Shown: positions 1 through 7,250, counted from the stretch's first letter. The stretch is DNA of 62,020 bases from CALMZN01 sp964540095 (GCA_964540095.1 CAZILH010000002.1:1-62020); one strand, 5' to 3'. The notes: generated by a model not told the origin, from the sequence alone. A program made the numbers and translations.

Positions 1-488
1 GTGGTAAATATTTCAGGACGATTTGGATCAACAAAAGTCACAAAAGTTGTTCCTACGGCATAATCACCAGTTGGTTTTGGTAAATTTACTATCGGAAACA
101 GAAACAAAATAAAACCGGAAATTATCAGATATAATAAACCAAGAATGGTCAAAATATATCGAGATACTTTAGATTTACGGGATTCTGGTTTATTTAAAAT
201 AAGTTTTTCCAAATTTGACTTGTCTGCATTGTCTTGGTCGGATATTTTTATTTTTTTAACCTTGATTATGTTTACTAGGATGATTGCCGACAAAATACTG
301 GTTAAAATATACAAAGGTATCATTTGCCATTGATATTTTGCAAAGATTAAATGAGCCAGTACCAAGAATAGTGCCAAGGCAGGCAAAAAATTTAACCAAT
401 ATGGTCTTTTTGTTTTGGAAAATAAAAATTGAGCCAAACTTATTAATAAGCTTAGTAATAATGACGCGAGAATTAAAGTTTTGAACAT
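1..488 (-). CDS. PAF-acetylhydrolase/dienelactone-hydrolase-like membrane-anchored esterase, N-terminal part
   Basis: The gene starts at the ATG read leftward from 488 and runs off the window start; about 162 codons are visible. The visible part has three hydrophobic segments (roughly residues 1-20, 30-70 and 108-128), then a motif reading LPKPTGDYAVGTT followed by VDPNRPEIFT. That motif is typical of the stretch before the alpha/beta-hydrolase domain in bacterial platelet-activating-factor acetylhydrolase-like esterases. The catalytic GxSxG lies outside the window, so activity cannot be judged. An extended -10 (TGCTATAAT) lies about 35-45 bp upstream. A generic membrane-anchored hydrolase is the alternative. 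Confidence 0.6.
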   Translation of the reverse strand, partial: MFKTLILASLLLSLLISLAQFLFSKTKRPYWLNFLPALALFLVLAHLIFAKYQWQMIPLYILTSILSAIILVNIIKVKKIKISDQDNADKSNLEKLILNKPESRKSKVSRYILTILGLLYLIISGFILFLFPIVNLPKPTGDYAVGTTFVTFVDPNRPEIFT

Positions 489-547
489 GAAGTTTAATTT
501 AATTTTTTATAGAGCTTAGTATATTGATTATAGCATTATTGAAATAA

Positions 548-590
548 AAAAAACATCGCTTAGTTATTTTTTGGTAGAGCGATGTTTTTT
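548..590 (-). terminator. Rho-independent terminator after the helicase gene
   Basis: A 13-bp stem (548-560 with 578-590) around the ACATCGCT core is flanked by A/T runs. It sits directly after the helicase stop codon and can work in either direction. Confidence 0.8.
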
Positions 591-596
591 TATTTG

Positions 597-1835
597 TTAA
601 TAGCGATTAAATTTTTTTGGTCGGCTTGGAAATGTTTTTGGACTGCGACCGCGATATTGTCCTTTGTTTGGAATTACTCTGGGCACAAAACGCACAGCGC
701 GTTTTGGTGGCAAAATGGGAAGAGCTATGATGGGGATAGTTTTTTTGATTAATCTTTCAATTTGTCTGATAGCCATTCTTTCATCTGGACCAGCAAAAGA
801 TATGGCCTTGCCGGCTTTGCCAGCGCGGCCAGTACGACCGATACGATGCACATAGTCATCTTTGTTGTCAGGCAGATCATAGTTGATGACTAGTGAAATA
901 TCTTTGACATCAATACCGCGAGCGGCAATGTCAGTGGCTACCAAGATACGAAATTTGCCGGCCTTAAATCCAGCCATGGCCGCTTGTCTTTGAGGCAATG
1001 ATCTATTGGAATGAATTTCAATGGCCGAGTGCCCCATGTTTCTTATTAGGGTAGAGATTTTTGTAGCGCCGTGTTTAGTGCGAGAAAAAATCAAAACAGT
1101 ACCCTGGTTGTCAGTCAAGAGTTTGTCCAAAAGCTGGATGCGCACATCTTTGGGTGCGATAAATATTTCTTGTTCTATCTGGGCTAGAGTGGTGCCAGCC
1201 GGAGCCACTTCAATGCGCCAAGGCATTTTCATAAAATGAGCGGCCATTTCAGCAATAGCTTTGGGCATAGTAGCCGAAAACATCAAGGTCTGGCGTTCTT
1301 TGGGAGCCAGAGCTAATATTTGTCTGATCTGTGGCACAAAGCCAATATCAAACATTCTATCCGCTTCATCCAAAACAATCATTTTTACTCTTTCTAAGGA
1401 AAGATTTTTTTGTTGTAAGTGGTCAATCAGGCGTCCAGGAGTAGATACTAGGATGTGCGGATTGCGGCGTATAGCTTGCACCTGTTGATAAGAAGAAGCA
1501 CCACCAATAAGTACCACAGTACGTAGGCCAAATTTTTGGCCAACTTTGCGAAGCACTTCATCTACTTGTTGAGCTAATTCGCGGGTAGGTAGCAAAATCA
1601 AGCCCTGACCCTTGTTTTGAGCCAGTAATTGGATCATAGGTATGCCAAAGGCCAAAGTTTTTCCAGTGCCTGTTTGAGCAATGCCCACAATATCTTTGCC
1701 TTCCAAAGCCGCTGGTATACATTGGTGTTGGATGGGTGTAGGGGTGGTGAATTGCAGCTGGTTCAAGACCGCCAGCAATTCCGGAGTAATGCCTAATCCA
1801 TTAAAATTAGGCGCGATTTGTTTGTTGTTTGTCAT
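597..1835 (-). CDS. DEAD-box ATP-dependent RNA helicase (RhlE-like)
   Basis: A 412-residue cytoplasmic RNA helicase that unwinds or remodels RNA using ATP. All core motifs are present: Q-motif region (TPIQ near 33), motif I AQTGTGKT (53-60), PTRELAQQ (83-90), TPGR (132-135), DEAD (156-159), SAT (187-189), TDIAARGID (301-309) and HRIGRTGR (330-337). A short basic C-terminal tail rich in R, P and K follows, as in RhlE-type enzymes. An in-frame ATG at 1871 would add 12 residues, but those codons lie in a leader hairpin, so the ATG at 1835 is preferred. The leader (about 1836-1935) holds several hairpins, suggesting post-transcriptional control. Confidence 0.93.
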   Translation of the reverse strand: MTNNKQIAPNFNGLGITPELLAVLNQLQFTTPTPIQHQCIPAALEGKDIVGIAQTGTGKTLAFGIPMIQLLAQNKGQGLILLPTRELAQQVDEVLRKVGQKFGLRTVVLIGGASSYQQVQAIRRNPHILVSTPGRLIDHLQQKNLSLERVKMIVLDEADRMFDIGFVPQIRQILALAPKERQTLMFSATMPKAIAEMAAHFMKMPWRIEVAPAGTTLAQIEQEIFIAPKDVRIQLLDKLLTDNQGTVLIFSRTKHGATKISTLIRNMGHSAIEIHSNRSLPQRQAAMAGFKAGKFRILVATDIAARGIDVKDISLVINYDLPDNKDDYVHRIGRTGRAGKAGKAISFAGPDERMAIRQIERLIKKTIPIIALPILPPKRAVRFVPRVIPNKGQYRGRSPKTFPSRPKKFNRY

Positions 1836-1841
1836 AAAAAA

Positions 1842-1945
1842 TATGTGACCCGAGTTTCTACTGGGCCACACTATGACACAAAAGATTCGAGTCGTAAGCT
1901 GTAAATACAGCTATACTTAATTAGAATAGATGAGTATAGCAGGAA
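1842..1945 (-). promoter_or_regulatory. Structured leader and extended -10 promoter of the helicase gene
   Basis: Read on the minus strand, TGCTATACT forms an extended -10. It lies in the left arm of an 8-bp inverted repeat (GCTATACT...AGTATAGC). Downstream come a hairpin AGCTGT-ATTT-ACAGCT and a second one pairing GTGGCCC with GGGTCAC just before the start codon. Long structured leaders are uncommon among the other genes here, so regulation such as cold-shock-like control is plausible but inferred. Confidence 0.45.
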
Positions 1946-1952
1946 AAAATGT

Positions 1953-2000
1953 TTTTGTCAAGGAGCTGTACTTGACAAAATTAGATAAATATGATATTAT
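1953..2000 (+). promoter_or_regulatory. Consensus sigma70-type promoter with overlapping palindrome (GC-rich island 1)
   Basis: TTGACA (1972-1977), a 17-bp spacer and TATTAT (1995-2000) make a near-ideal promoter. The -35 box lies in the right arm of a perfect 10-bp inverted repeat, TTTTGTCAAG (1953-1962) and CTTGACAAAA (1971-1980), separated by 8 bp. This is a plausible operator. Confidence 0.8.
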
Positions 2001-2051
2001 ATTATATTGCCACAATTACGTGGCATTGTACACAATGGAAAGCGAGGAATC

Positions 2052-2219
2052 ATGAATATGAAAAAGAAGGCCTCCATGCTGGCAAGTCTGGAAGAGCGAC
2101 GGGTCATCGTGGAATTGTGTCCACGACCCGATTGCTGGCACTATCGGGTGCTGCGACCCGAGCAGCTTCCGGCCTCTCTCAGGAAGGAGTTCCGTCGTCT
2201 GGGCGAGCTCAGGGTCTAG
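2052..2219 (+). CDS. Small hypothetical protein, first gene of GC-rich island 1
   Basis: A 55-residue ORF with base composition far richer in G+C than the surroundings. The start is the ATG at 2052, preceded by GAGG at 2044-2047; an upstream in-frame ATG at 2007 lies too close to the promoter and has no ribosome site. The product is basic, with an LEERRVIVELCP segment and two cysteines in CPRPDC, and I recognise no family. It is 36 bp upstream of the Nudix gene, in the same transcription unit. Confidence 0.55.
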   Translation: MNMKKKASMLASLEERRVIVELCPRPDCWHYRVLRPEQLPASLRKEFRRLGELRV

Positions 2220-2255
2220 CGCCGTGTCCTATCATCAAAGGATGGAGGTGTGATT

Positions 2256-2678
2256 ATGCCTGACTGCTCGTTTGGGATCGTTCCCTTTCGTGTGGATGCG
2301 GACGCGATCCGCTTCCTGCTCGTTTGGGAGACCTGGGGAGAAGGTCACTGGAACTTCCCCAAGGGTCATGCCGAAGATGGTGAGACCCCCATTCAGACAG
2401 CTCTTCGGGAGCTGAAGGAAGAGACGGGACTCACCCCCGAGACCGTGATCTCCACGGAGCCGCTGGTTCAGACCTATTCGTTTGATGACAAGGGTCGCAC
2501 GGTCCATCGTCGTCTGGAATACTTCGTGGCTCTGATGGGTGACGACGAGGTGGATCTCCGGGTAGAGGAGGTCAGCAGGTTCCAGTGGATGACCCTTGAC
2601 GAGCTTCTCGTCGCGACGCCCTTCCCCGAACTTCGGGAAACGGCTCGCCAAGCACATCTCCTCGCGACAACACGATAA
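2256..2678 (+). CDS. Nudix hydrolase, Ap4A-hydrolase-like, GC-rich island 1
   Basis: A 140-residue Nudix protein. The Nudix box is complete from G37 to L59 (GHAEDGE, then RELKEETGL), and the preceding WNFPKGH motif is typical of bis(5'-nucleosyl)-tetraphosphatases. The likely role is removal of Ap4A or related nucleotides in the cytoplasm, but substrate cannot be fixed from sequence. The ATG at 2256 is chosen because a strong GGAGGTG ribosome site (2244-2250) lies 5 nt upstream; a GTG at 2250 would overlap it. Codon use is strongly GC-ending, unlike the AT-rich neighbours, which suggests acquisition from another source. Confidence 0.85.
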   Translation: MPDCSFGIVPFRVDADAIRFLLVWETWGEGHWNFPKGHAEDGETPIQTALRELKEETGLTPETVISTEPLVQTYSFDDKGRTVHRRLEYFVALMGDDEVDLRVEEVSRFQWMTLDELLVATPFPELRETARQAHLLATTR

Positions 2679-2703
2679 GTCTCTTCGGAGACAGGTCTTT
2701 CCA

Positions 2704-2737
2704 GAGCACCCGCCTATAAAGGGTGCTCATTTTTTTA
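2704..2737 (+). terminator. Rho-independent terminator of GC-rich island 1
   Basis: A perfect 8-bp stem (GAGCACCC with GGGTGCTC) is followed by a run of seven T residues. It closes the Nudix transcription unit. Confidence 0.92.
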
Positions 2738-2824
2738 TACAAAAAAACAAGATAAAATATCTTGTCCTTTTGGCGGTTGCTGTGGGACGAAGTTAGAACT
2801 TTTTTAGATTATATAAAATAAAAT

Positions 2825-3082
2825 TTACCCTTGTTTTTGGACATCTTTATTATTAGAGTTTTCTGGCGTATCGGATATTTCAAGTAGCAGTTTTATGATA
2901 TCTTTTCTGTCTTTATCAGCCTCTTCTGCTAGAGCTATACGTTGGTTAATTTTAAAATACCAACATGATACTTCTCTCATAATAAAGAAAATTATGATCG
3001 GAAGTATTAATAAAATTATAAAAGTTAGCATTATTAATTCATTGCTATGTTCAGCAATATAATCATTAATAAAAAAATTCAT
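2825..3082 (-). CDS. Small single-pass membrane protein, hypothetical
   Basis: An 85-residue protein with one strong transmembrane helix (about residues 16-35), then a short REVSCWYFKIN segment and a charged, probably helical tail (about 48-85). The layout is a membrane anchor plus cytoplasmic helix. I recognise no family with confidence. It stands alone between the Nudix island and the tRNA/rpmG group. The start follows an AT-rich region with no ribosome site, as is usual for the AT-rich genes here. Confidence 0.6.
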   Translation of the reverse strand: MNFFINDYIAEHSNELIMLTFIILLILPIIIFFIMREVSCWYFKINQRIALAEEADKDRKDIIKLLLEISDTPENSNNKDVQKQG

Positions 3083-3114
3083 AAATTTATATTAATTGTT
3101 ATAATATTTAGTAT

Positions 3115-3219
3115 TTATTTATTCGCTTCAAAAATATAACCATCTGGCTTGATTGGGAATTTGGTATTATCAATTGGATTTTTTATAATAGTTATTTTAG
3201 GGGACTCTGAGTTTATATT
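3115..3219 (-). pseudogene. Possible remnant of a protein-coding gene
   Basis: A 34-codon open stretch without a start codon, closed by a stop at 3115. It translates to a protein-like tail including TIIKNPIDNTKFPIKPDGY. An in-frame stop lies directly upstream at 3220-3222. It may be the C-terminal end of a decayed gene; chance is also possible at this length. Confidence 0.25.
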
Positions 3220-3266
3220 TTAAACAAAGTATATAAAGTATATTATATATTATATCATAAAATATC

Positions 3267-3298
3267 AAAAAACACCCATAATTAAATGTGTGTTTTTT
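3267..3298 (-). terminator. Terminator after tRNA-Trp
   Basis: A stem pairing AAAAAACAC with GTGTGTTTTTT lies immediately beyond the tRNA-Trp 3' end, with a T run on the minus strand. Confidence 0.75.
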
Positions 3299-3371
3299 GG
3301 CAGGGGAGGAAGGAATCGAACCCTCGCTAGAGGTTTTGGAGACCCCTGTACTACCACTATACTACTCCCCC
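3298..3371 (-). tRNA. tRNA-Trp (anticodon CCA)
   Basis: The 74-nt minus-strand sequence folds as a cloverleaf. The acceptor is GGGGGAG with CTCCCCT, the D-stem GTAT/GTAC, the anticodon loop CTCCAAA with CCA in position, and the T-arm has the TTCGATT loop. The 3' CCA is encoded. It lies just after rpmG, an arrangement common in bacteria, although secE and nusG, which often follow, are absent. Confidence 0.93.
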
Positions 3372-3384
3372 TTAGAAGACCAAA

Positions 3385-3540
3385 TTATTTGGTCTCTTTG
3401 TGATGAGTGTGCTTTTTGCAATGACGGCAATATTTTTGCAATTCCAATTTTGCCTTGATGGTTTTTTTATTGCGGTTGCTATGATAGTTTATTTTATGGC
3501 AATCAGCGCACTCTAGTTTTATTAGGTTGTCTTGTGGCAT
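3385..3540 (-). CDS. rpmG: 50S ribosomal protein bL33 (zinc-binding form)
   Basis: A 51-residue basic protein of the large ribosomal subunit. Two cysteine pairs, CADC near residue 11 and CRHC near residue 38, mark the zinc-binding form of L33. The N-terminus MPQDNLIKLEC fits the family. It lies between tRNA-Thr and tRNA-Trp on the same strand. The stop codon sits in a hairpin formed by GACCAAA and TTTGGTC. Confidence 0.93.
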   Translation of the reverse strand: MPQDNLIKLECADCHKINYHSNRNKKTIKAKLELQKYCRHCKKHTHHKETK

Positions 3541-3583
3541 ATTGTTGTTATTTAATTAATTGTTCAATCGCTGCCGCGAAGGA

Positions 3584-3659
3584 TGGAGCCGGGAAGAGGA
3601 TTTGAACCCCCGACCTACGGTTTACAAAACCGTTGCTCTACCAGCTGAGCTATCCCGGC
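3584..3659 (-). tRNA. tRNA-Thr (anticodon TGT)
   Basis: The 76-nt minus-strand cloverleaf has acceptor GCCGGGA with TCCCGGC, D-arm GCTC/GAGC, anticodon loop TTTGTAA with TGT in position, a T-arm with TTCAAAT, discriminator T and encoded CCA. A broken partial copy lies immediately upstream (3735-3788). Confidence 0.95.
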
Positions 3660-3701
3660 ACATGATATAAATTTTATAATAAAGAACTATTTAGGGTTTA
3701 T

Positions 3702-3730
3702 CGCCCACAGGGCGACCCCGCCAAAGGCGG
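3702..3730. repeat. Two short extragenic palindromes
   Basis: CGCCC-ACA-GGGCG (3702-3714) is followed at once by CCGCC-AAA-GGCGG (3718-3730). These GC-rich inverted repeats stand out in AT-rich spacer DNA and resemble REP-type palindromes. Confidence 0.7.
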
Positions 3731-3734
3731 TGGC

Positions 3735-3788
3735 AAAACCGTTGCTCCCTGCCTGCCGGCAGGCAGGTACCAGCTGAGCTATCCCGGC
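3735..3788 (-). pseudogene. Fragment of tRNA-Thr interrupted by a 20-bp palindrome
   Basis: The 5' half of the neighbouring tRNA-Thr is repeated here as two exact pieces of 13 bp (3735-3747) and about 21 bp (3768-3788). In the intact gene these pieces are contiguous. Between them is a perfect 20-bp palindrome at 3748-3767. The fragment lacks the 3' half and cannot make a tRNA. Confidence 0.85.
3748..3767. repeat. 20-bp GC-rich palindrome (REP-like)
   Basis: The sequence CCTGCCTGCCGGCAGGCAGG is its own reverse complement. It sits exactly inside a tRNA-Thr fragment, in what would be the D-loop, which points to insertion rather than decay. Confidence 0.85.
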
Positions 3789-3865
3789 AAAAGCTAAAAT
3801 AACGGATTAAATTATAAGATAAAATCAGTAAAAAGTCAACCGTAAAAGAAAGTGTGTTTTTATGC

Positions 3866-3871
3866 TATAAT
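3866..3871 (+). promoter_or_regulatory. Extended -10 promoter, near-leaderless
   Basis: TGCTATAAT with the TATAAT at 3866-3871 lies 10 nt before the start codon at 3882. There is no -35 match at the expected distance and no ribosome site. Confidence 0.7.
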
Positions 3872-3881
3872 ATAAACAATT

Positions 3882-4604
3882 ATGGCCTTTGAGGATTTAT
3901 TAAAAAATAAAGAAAGCCAAGCTAGCCCGAAGTCAAACACTGGTCTGGTTAATTTATCTTCAAGTTTGGCTGCCATCCACCACGATCATGTTTTGAAAAG
4001 AGAAGGACTCTTGCAGTCCATGATGATCAGCCAAGGCGAGTGCGATTATTTAACTTTGCAGATTAGAGCTGGAAAAATGGACCTGCTCAGTAGTTTGTTG
4101 AATAAAAAAAGCGAGTTATTGGAAAAAAATATTATTTTTGCTGGTTTGACTGGCGTGCCTGATACTGGTGATTTGACGGCGGTCAATCGTCATAGTGATA
4201 AATTGACAAGATACCGCCTGGAGCTAGAAGCCATAAAGCAAGCCAAAAATAATCAAGGTCAATATATCCAAGAATTGTTAAATCAAATAAATCTTGGCGT
4301 AGATTTTGAAGGCAGTGTAGTAGATAATAGTGAAAATTATTTAACAGTAATTGCTGAAAAATTAAAGTTTGGCGGTATTATGGATCACGGCAAAGTAAGT
4401 CGTCTCTGTGGTTTTGCGGCTTCAGCTGCCAAAAACGGCGATCTACTGCTAGCGATAAAATCTTATTCCATAGCTGGCATGATTTTGAGTGTCAAAGATG
4501 ATTTAAAAAAAATTATAAAAAAAGCCAAGAAACAAAAAAATCCCCAAAGCCAAGAGGCCGAAGAATTGTTAAAAAATTTATTACCCAAAGTAAATAAAAA
4601 ATAA
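3882..4604 (+). CDS. Hypothetical helical protein, 240 residues
   Basis: A soluble protein with no signal peptide or membrane segment. It looks mostly helical, with charged amphipathic stretches (about 75-150) and a lysine-rich C-terminus containing KKIIKKAKKQK. I recognise no domain. It is the first gene of a short run with the phosphatase-like gene 10 bp downstream, so the two are probably co-transcribed from the extended -10 at 3866. A structural or nucleic-acid-binding role is only a guess from the basic tail. Confidence 0.7.
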   Translation: MAFEDLLKNKESQASPKSNTGLVNLSSSLAAIHHDHVLKREGLLQSMMISQGECDYLTLQIRAGKMDLLSSLLNKKSELLEKNIIFAGLTGVPDTGDLTAVNRHSDKLTRYRLELEAIKQAKNNQGQYIQELLNQINLGVDFEGSVVDNSENYLTVIAEKLKFGGIMDHGKVSRLCGFAASAAKNGDLLLAIKSYSIAGMILSVKDDLKKIIKKAKKQKNPQSQEAEELLKNLLPKVNKK

Positions 4605-4614
4605 GGTAAACTTT

Positions 4615-5346
4615 ATGAATAAAAAAGTATTAAACAAAAATATCAACGATCTAAAAAACATTACAGAAAATATTTTGATAAATCCTTATTCTTTTAAAAG
4701 GCCAAAAGTCACTGGACCCTACACCAGTATTTATTTGATTCGACATTGTCATCCAGCTTATGAATTGCAAGAACAGCTTGGTGACTTGAAAATGCCCTTA
4801 TCCAGCATTGGCTTGCACCAGCGTGGTTTTTTGATTAAAAAATTATTGACTCTAGGTATAGACAAAATATACGTTAGTCAGTTTAGGCGTTCAAGAATGA
4901 CGGCTCAACCATTGGCCGAAGCTCTTAATCTGCGTCCGATTATTGATCGCCGTCTCAATGAAATCAATTGGGAAAATTGGTACAAGATTAAGTATTTCAA
5001 CATGAGCGATAAAACTAGAGTAAGGCGTATCAAAAATTATCGTCAAATGGAAAAAGGACTAGATAAAACTCAAGTTTTAGCCAGAAGATTGTTGGCTGAT
5101 ATTTATGAAAAAAATCAAAATAAAAAAATAGCTGTTTTTTGTCATGGTAATTTGATTCGCTCTATACTTACTGGCATTCTCAATGCTGATGTCATTGGTT
5201 TTTTGTCCATGGAAATATACCAATCATCTATATCAAAGCTGGTTATTGACGCTGACGGCTATGTCAAAATAAATTATATCAACAACATTGGGCATTTGCC
5301 GCATCGGCCTTATGAGGATTTATTTATGGCTTCTATAAACCAATAA
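4615..5346 (+). CDS. Histidine phosphatase superfamily protein (phosphoglycerate-mutase-like)
   Basis: A 243-residue protein of the branch-1 histidine phosphatase fold. The catalytic motif is LIRHCHP, with the phospho-accepting histidine at 44 (most relatives have RHG or RHA). FRRSRMTA (90-97) and the second histidine in FCHGN (177) complete the phosphate pocket. An extension of about 35 residues precedes the domain. The substrate is unknown; such enzymes act on sugar phosphates, nucleotides or phosphoproteins. It lies 10 bp after the helical protein and 16 bp before the GerMN lipoprotein-like gene. Confidence 0.85.
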   Translation: MNKKVLNKNINDLKNITENILINPYSFKRPKVTGPYTSIYLIRHCHPAYELQEQLGDLKMPLSSIGLHQRGFLIKKLLTLGIDKIYVSQFRRSRMTAQPLAEALNLRPIIDRRLNEINWENWYKIKYFNMSDKTRVRRIKNYRQMEKGLDKTQVLARRLLADIYEKNQNKKIAVFCHGNLIRSILTGILNADVIGFLSMEIYQSSISKLVIDADGYVKINYINNIGHLPHRPYEDLFMASINQ

Positions 5347-5362
5347 TTATTATATCAAAATT

Positions 5363-6301
5363 ATGTTGAAAAAAAATTTAGTTTTATTGCTTGTAGTTAT
5401 TTTGGTGGCAATTGGTTTTTATTTTCTTTTGCAGGATTCAAAAAAATCTCCAATCACTAAGTACATTAACAATTTTCAAGATTGTCTTAATGCTCGTTAC
5501 GCGATAATGGAGTCCTGGCCTCGTGCTTGCCGGACACCCGATGGACGAATTTTCAAGGAAGATATTGGCAATCAACTTGAAAAAACAGATTTGATTCAAG
5601 TCACTGAACCACAAGCCAATCAAGAAATATCTACGCCAGTCGTTATTAAAGGCCAAGCCAGAGGCACTTGGTTTTTTGAGGCCTCATTTCCAGTGGAAGT
5701 TTTGGATGACAGTCAGTTGGCCATCGGAACGGGCATTGCGCAGGCCAAAGCTGAATGGATGACTGAGGATTTTGTGCCCTTTGAAGCCACTATTGATTTT
5801 GCCCGTCCTTTGTCAAAGCAGGGATTTTTGGTTTTGAAGAAAGATAATCCATCAGGCAATGCTCAATATGATGATCAGCTGATTATACCAGTCAGTTTCA
5901 ACCAAGACACAATGTCAGTCAAAGTTTATTTTGCGACCAGCAAAACAGCCGGACAAGACGATTTTGATTGTAAATATTTGGAATCAGTCAACAAAGAAGT
6001 GCCAAAATCAACAGCCGTAGCCAGAGCAGCGCTGACTGCTTTGTTGGCTGGGCCTAGTGCTAGTGATAAAGCGAGTGGTTTTTATACAGCCATCAATTCC
6101 AATGTAAAAATAAATTCATTGGTCATTGATGACGGAGTGGCTAAGGTTGATTTTAATGAGCAAATACAATATCAGGTTGGCGGTTCTTGCAAGGTATCGA
6201 CAATTCGTGAGCAGATCAATCAAACGCTATTACAGTTTCCCACAGTAAAAAGTGTAATCATTTCCGTTAACGGAGATGTGGAACAAGCTTTGCAACCATA
6301 A
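5363..6301 (+). CDS. Membrane-anchored protein with Gmad2 and GerMN domains
   Basis: 312 residues with an N-terminal membrane segment (about 5-24), so exposed outside the cytoplasm. Residues about 75-170 match a Gmad2 immunoglobulin-like domain (VTEPQANQEISTPVVIKGQA and a W-rich FPVEVLD region). Residues about 185-310 match a GerMN domain (VKVYFATSK, then AALTALLAGPS and VSVNGDVE-like ending). In spore formers these domains occur in germination proteins; in non-sporulating bacteria they are cell-envelope proteins of unclear role. The segment MESWPRACRTPDGR looks like a small disulfide-bonded module. Confidence 0.8.
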   Translation: MLKKNLVLLLVVILVAIGFYFLLQDSKKSPITKYINNFQDCLNARYAIMESWPRACRTPDGRIFKEDIGNQLEKTDLIQVTEPQANQEISTPVVIKGQARGTWFFEASFPVEVLDDSQLAIGTGIAQAKAEWMTEDFVPFEATIDFARPLSKQGFLVLKKDNPSGNAQYDDQLIIPVSFNQDTMSVKVYFATSKTAGQDDFDCKYLESVNKEVPKSTAVARAALTALLAGPSASDKASGFYTAINSNVKINSLVIDDGVAKVDFNEQIQYQVGGSCKVSTIREQINQTLLQFPTVKSVIISVNGDVEQALQP

Positions 6302-6312
6302 TTAATTATTTA

Positions 6313-6445
6313 CCCCGTTAAATAAATTTAATTTTCAGGGGTATAAAAGTTAGTAAAAAGTTTATAATTTTTGGTTTAAATTTGTTAAATATTAATAATT
6401 AAATTTAAGATTTTAAATTAAAATTTAAAATCTTATTTAACGGGG
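6313..6445. repeat. MITE-like AT-rich repeat, copy A
   Basis: A 133-bp AT-rich element bounded by perfect 13-bp inverted repeats, CCCCGTTAAATAA (6313-6325) and TTATTTAACGGGG (6433-6445). Positions 6321-6420 align without gaps to 8581-8680, with 80 of 100 bases identical by eye. It also holds an internal palindrome with 13-bp arms around 6408-6434. It ends just before the DUF4342 gene and may supply its promoter or ribosome site. Confidence 0.75.
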
Positions 6446-6450
6446 TGAAT

Positions 6451-6711
6451 ATGCCAACGAAAAAAAAGAAAAAAAATAGCAAAACAGAGGAGTATAGGGT
6501 ATCTGGCGATCAGATTGTAAAAAAAGTAAAACAACTGATCAAAGAGGGAAATGCTCGGCGTATTATTATAAAAAATGAGCATGACGAAATTGTTATGGAA
6601 ATACCACTGACCATTGGCGCGGTAGGTGCCATATTTGCGCCAGTATTGGCAGCTGTTGGCGCTTTGGCGGCCCTGATGACCAATTGCACCATAGTAGTGG
6701 AAAAGAAATAA
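6451..6711 (+). CDS. DUF4342-like protein
   Basis: An 86-residue protein. A lysine-rich start is followed by VSGDQIVKKVKQLIKEGNARRI, IIKNEHDEIVMEIPL and a glycine/alanine-rich hydrophobic stretch (about 53-80) ending in TNCTIVVEKK. This matches the DUF4342 family, whose function is unknown; the hydrophobic part may associate with membrane. The ATG at 6451 is preferred over one at 6445, which lies in the repeat. GGGGTG 6 nt upstream is one of the few ribosome-site-like sequences before an AT-rich gene here. Confidence 0.8.
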   Translation: MPTKKKKKNSKTEEYRVSGDQIVKKVKQLIKEGNARRIIIKNEHDEIVMEIPLTIGAVGAIFAPVLAAVGALAALMTNCTIVVEKK

Positions 6712-6734
6712 ATAATTTTTTATCAAAAGGAAAA

Positions 6735-6798
6735 CCGCCAAGCAGTGTACGACTCATTGTTAAGTCTTGTTGCTGTACACCGCTTGGCGGCTTTTTTT
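6735..6798. terminator. Long bidirectional terminator hairpin
   Basis: A 16-bp stem with one mismatch pairs CCGCCAAGC-A-GTGTAC (6735-6750) with GTACAC-C-GCTTGGCGG (6775-6790). Seven T residues follow on the plus strand and four on the minus strand. It separates DUF4342 (plus) from the GC-rich gene on the minus strand. The loop holds a small second hairpin GACT/AGTC. Confidence 0.9.
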
Positions 6799-6821
6799 AC
6801 CCCACCCGAACTCGAGAATGA

Positions 6822-7250
6822 CTAGGCCGAGGCGTTCTCCTCGGCAGGTCTGGCCTCGTCCGCTTCGGGCGAGGAGGGCACCATGCCATTGAGAATGCGC
6901 ATGGCCCGATCGTACTCTCCACGGCCTTGCAGGCGCTGCGGAGCCTCGCCCAGAGCGTCGATCGCCCTGAATATGAGCTCCAGAGCGTTGGCGGCCGCGG
7001 CATCATCACGACGTGCCAGGATGTTGACACAGGTCAACATACCGTTCTCGCGGAAAGCGATGGTGTTCATCATGTCCGGCTTTTCGAGCCAGCGACGATG
7101 GATGCCGTGGACGATGGTCACCACCTGTTCGGGGTTGGTCGGAACATCGGTCGTACCCAGCGCCTGGAAAAAGCGCCGGGTGGTCTTGCTGACGACATCG
7201 CGGTCGCCGGCAACGCGAGCACTGGCCTGAGAATTGGCGGGTTTCGACAT
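6822..7250 (-). CDS. Hypothetical protein of GC-rich island 2
   Basis: A 142-residue protein with very GC-rich codon use inside AT-rich DNA. It is probably helical and cytoplasmic; recognisable stretches are TTRRFFQALGTTDVP, VVTIVHGIHRRWLEKPDMM and an acidic, alanine-rich tail. I recognise no family. The start at 7250 has an upstream GGAAAGG. A second frame (ATG at 7314) is open to 7006 but its product looks non-protein-like after the overlap, so this frame is preferred. A consensus promoter lies at 7394-7422, giving a leader of about 135 nt. Confidence 0.6.
   Translation of the reverse strand: MSKPANSQASARVAGDRDVVSKTTRRFFQALGTTDVPTNPEQVVTIVHGIHRRWLEKPDMMNTIAFRENGMLTCVNILARRDDAAAANALELIFRAIDALGEAPQRLQGRGEYDRAMRILNGMVPSSPEADEARPAEENASA

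Noticed and set aside
6735..6798. Integron attC site
   Set aside because: The hairpin contains GTTAAGT-like sequence in the loop but no paired R' and R'' core sites, and T runs on both sides fit a bidirectional terminator.
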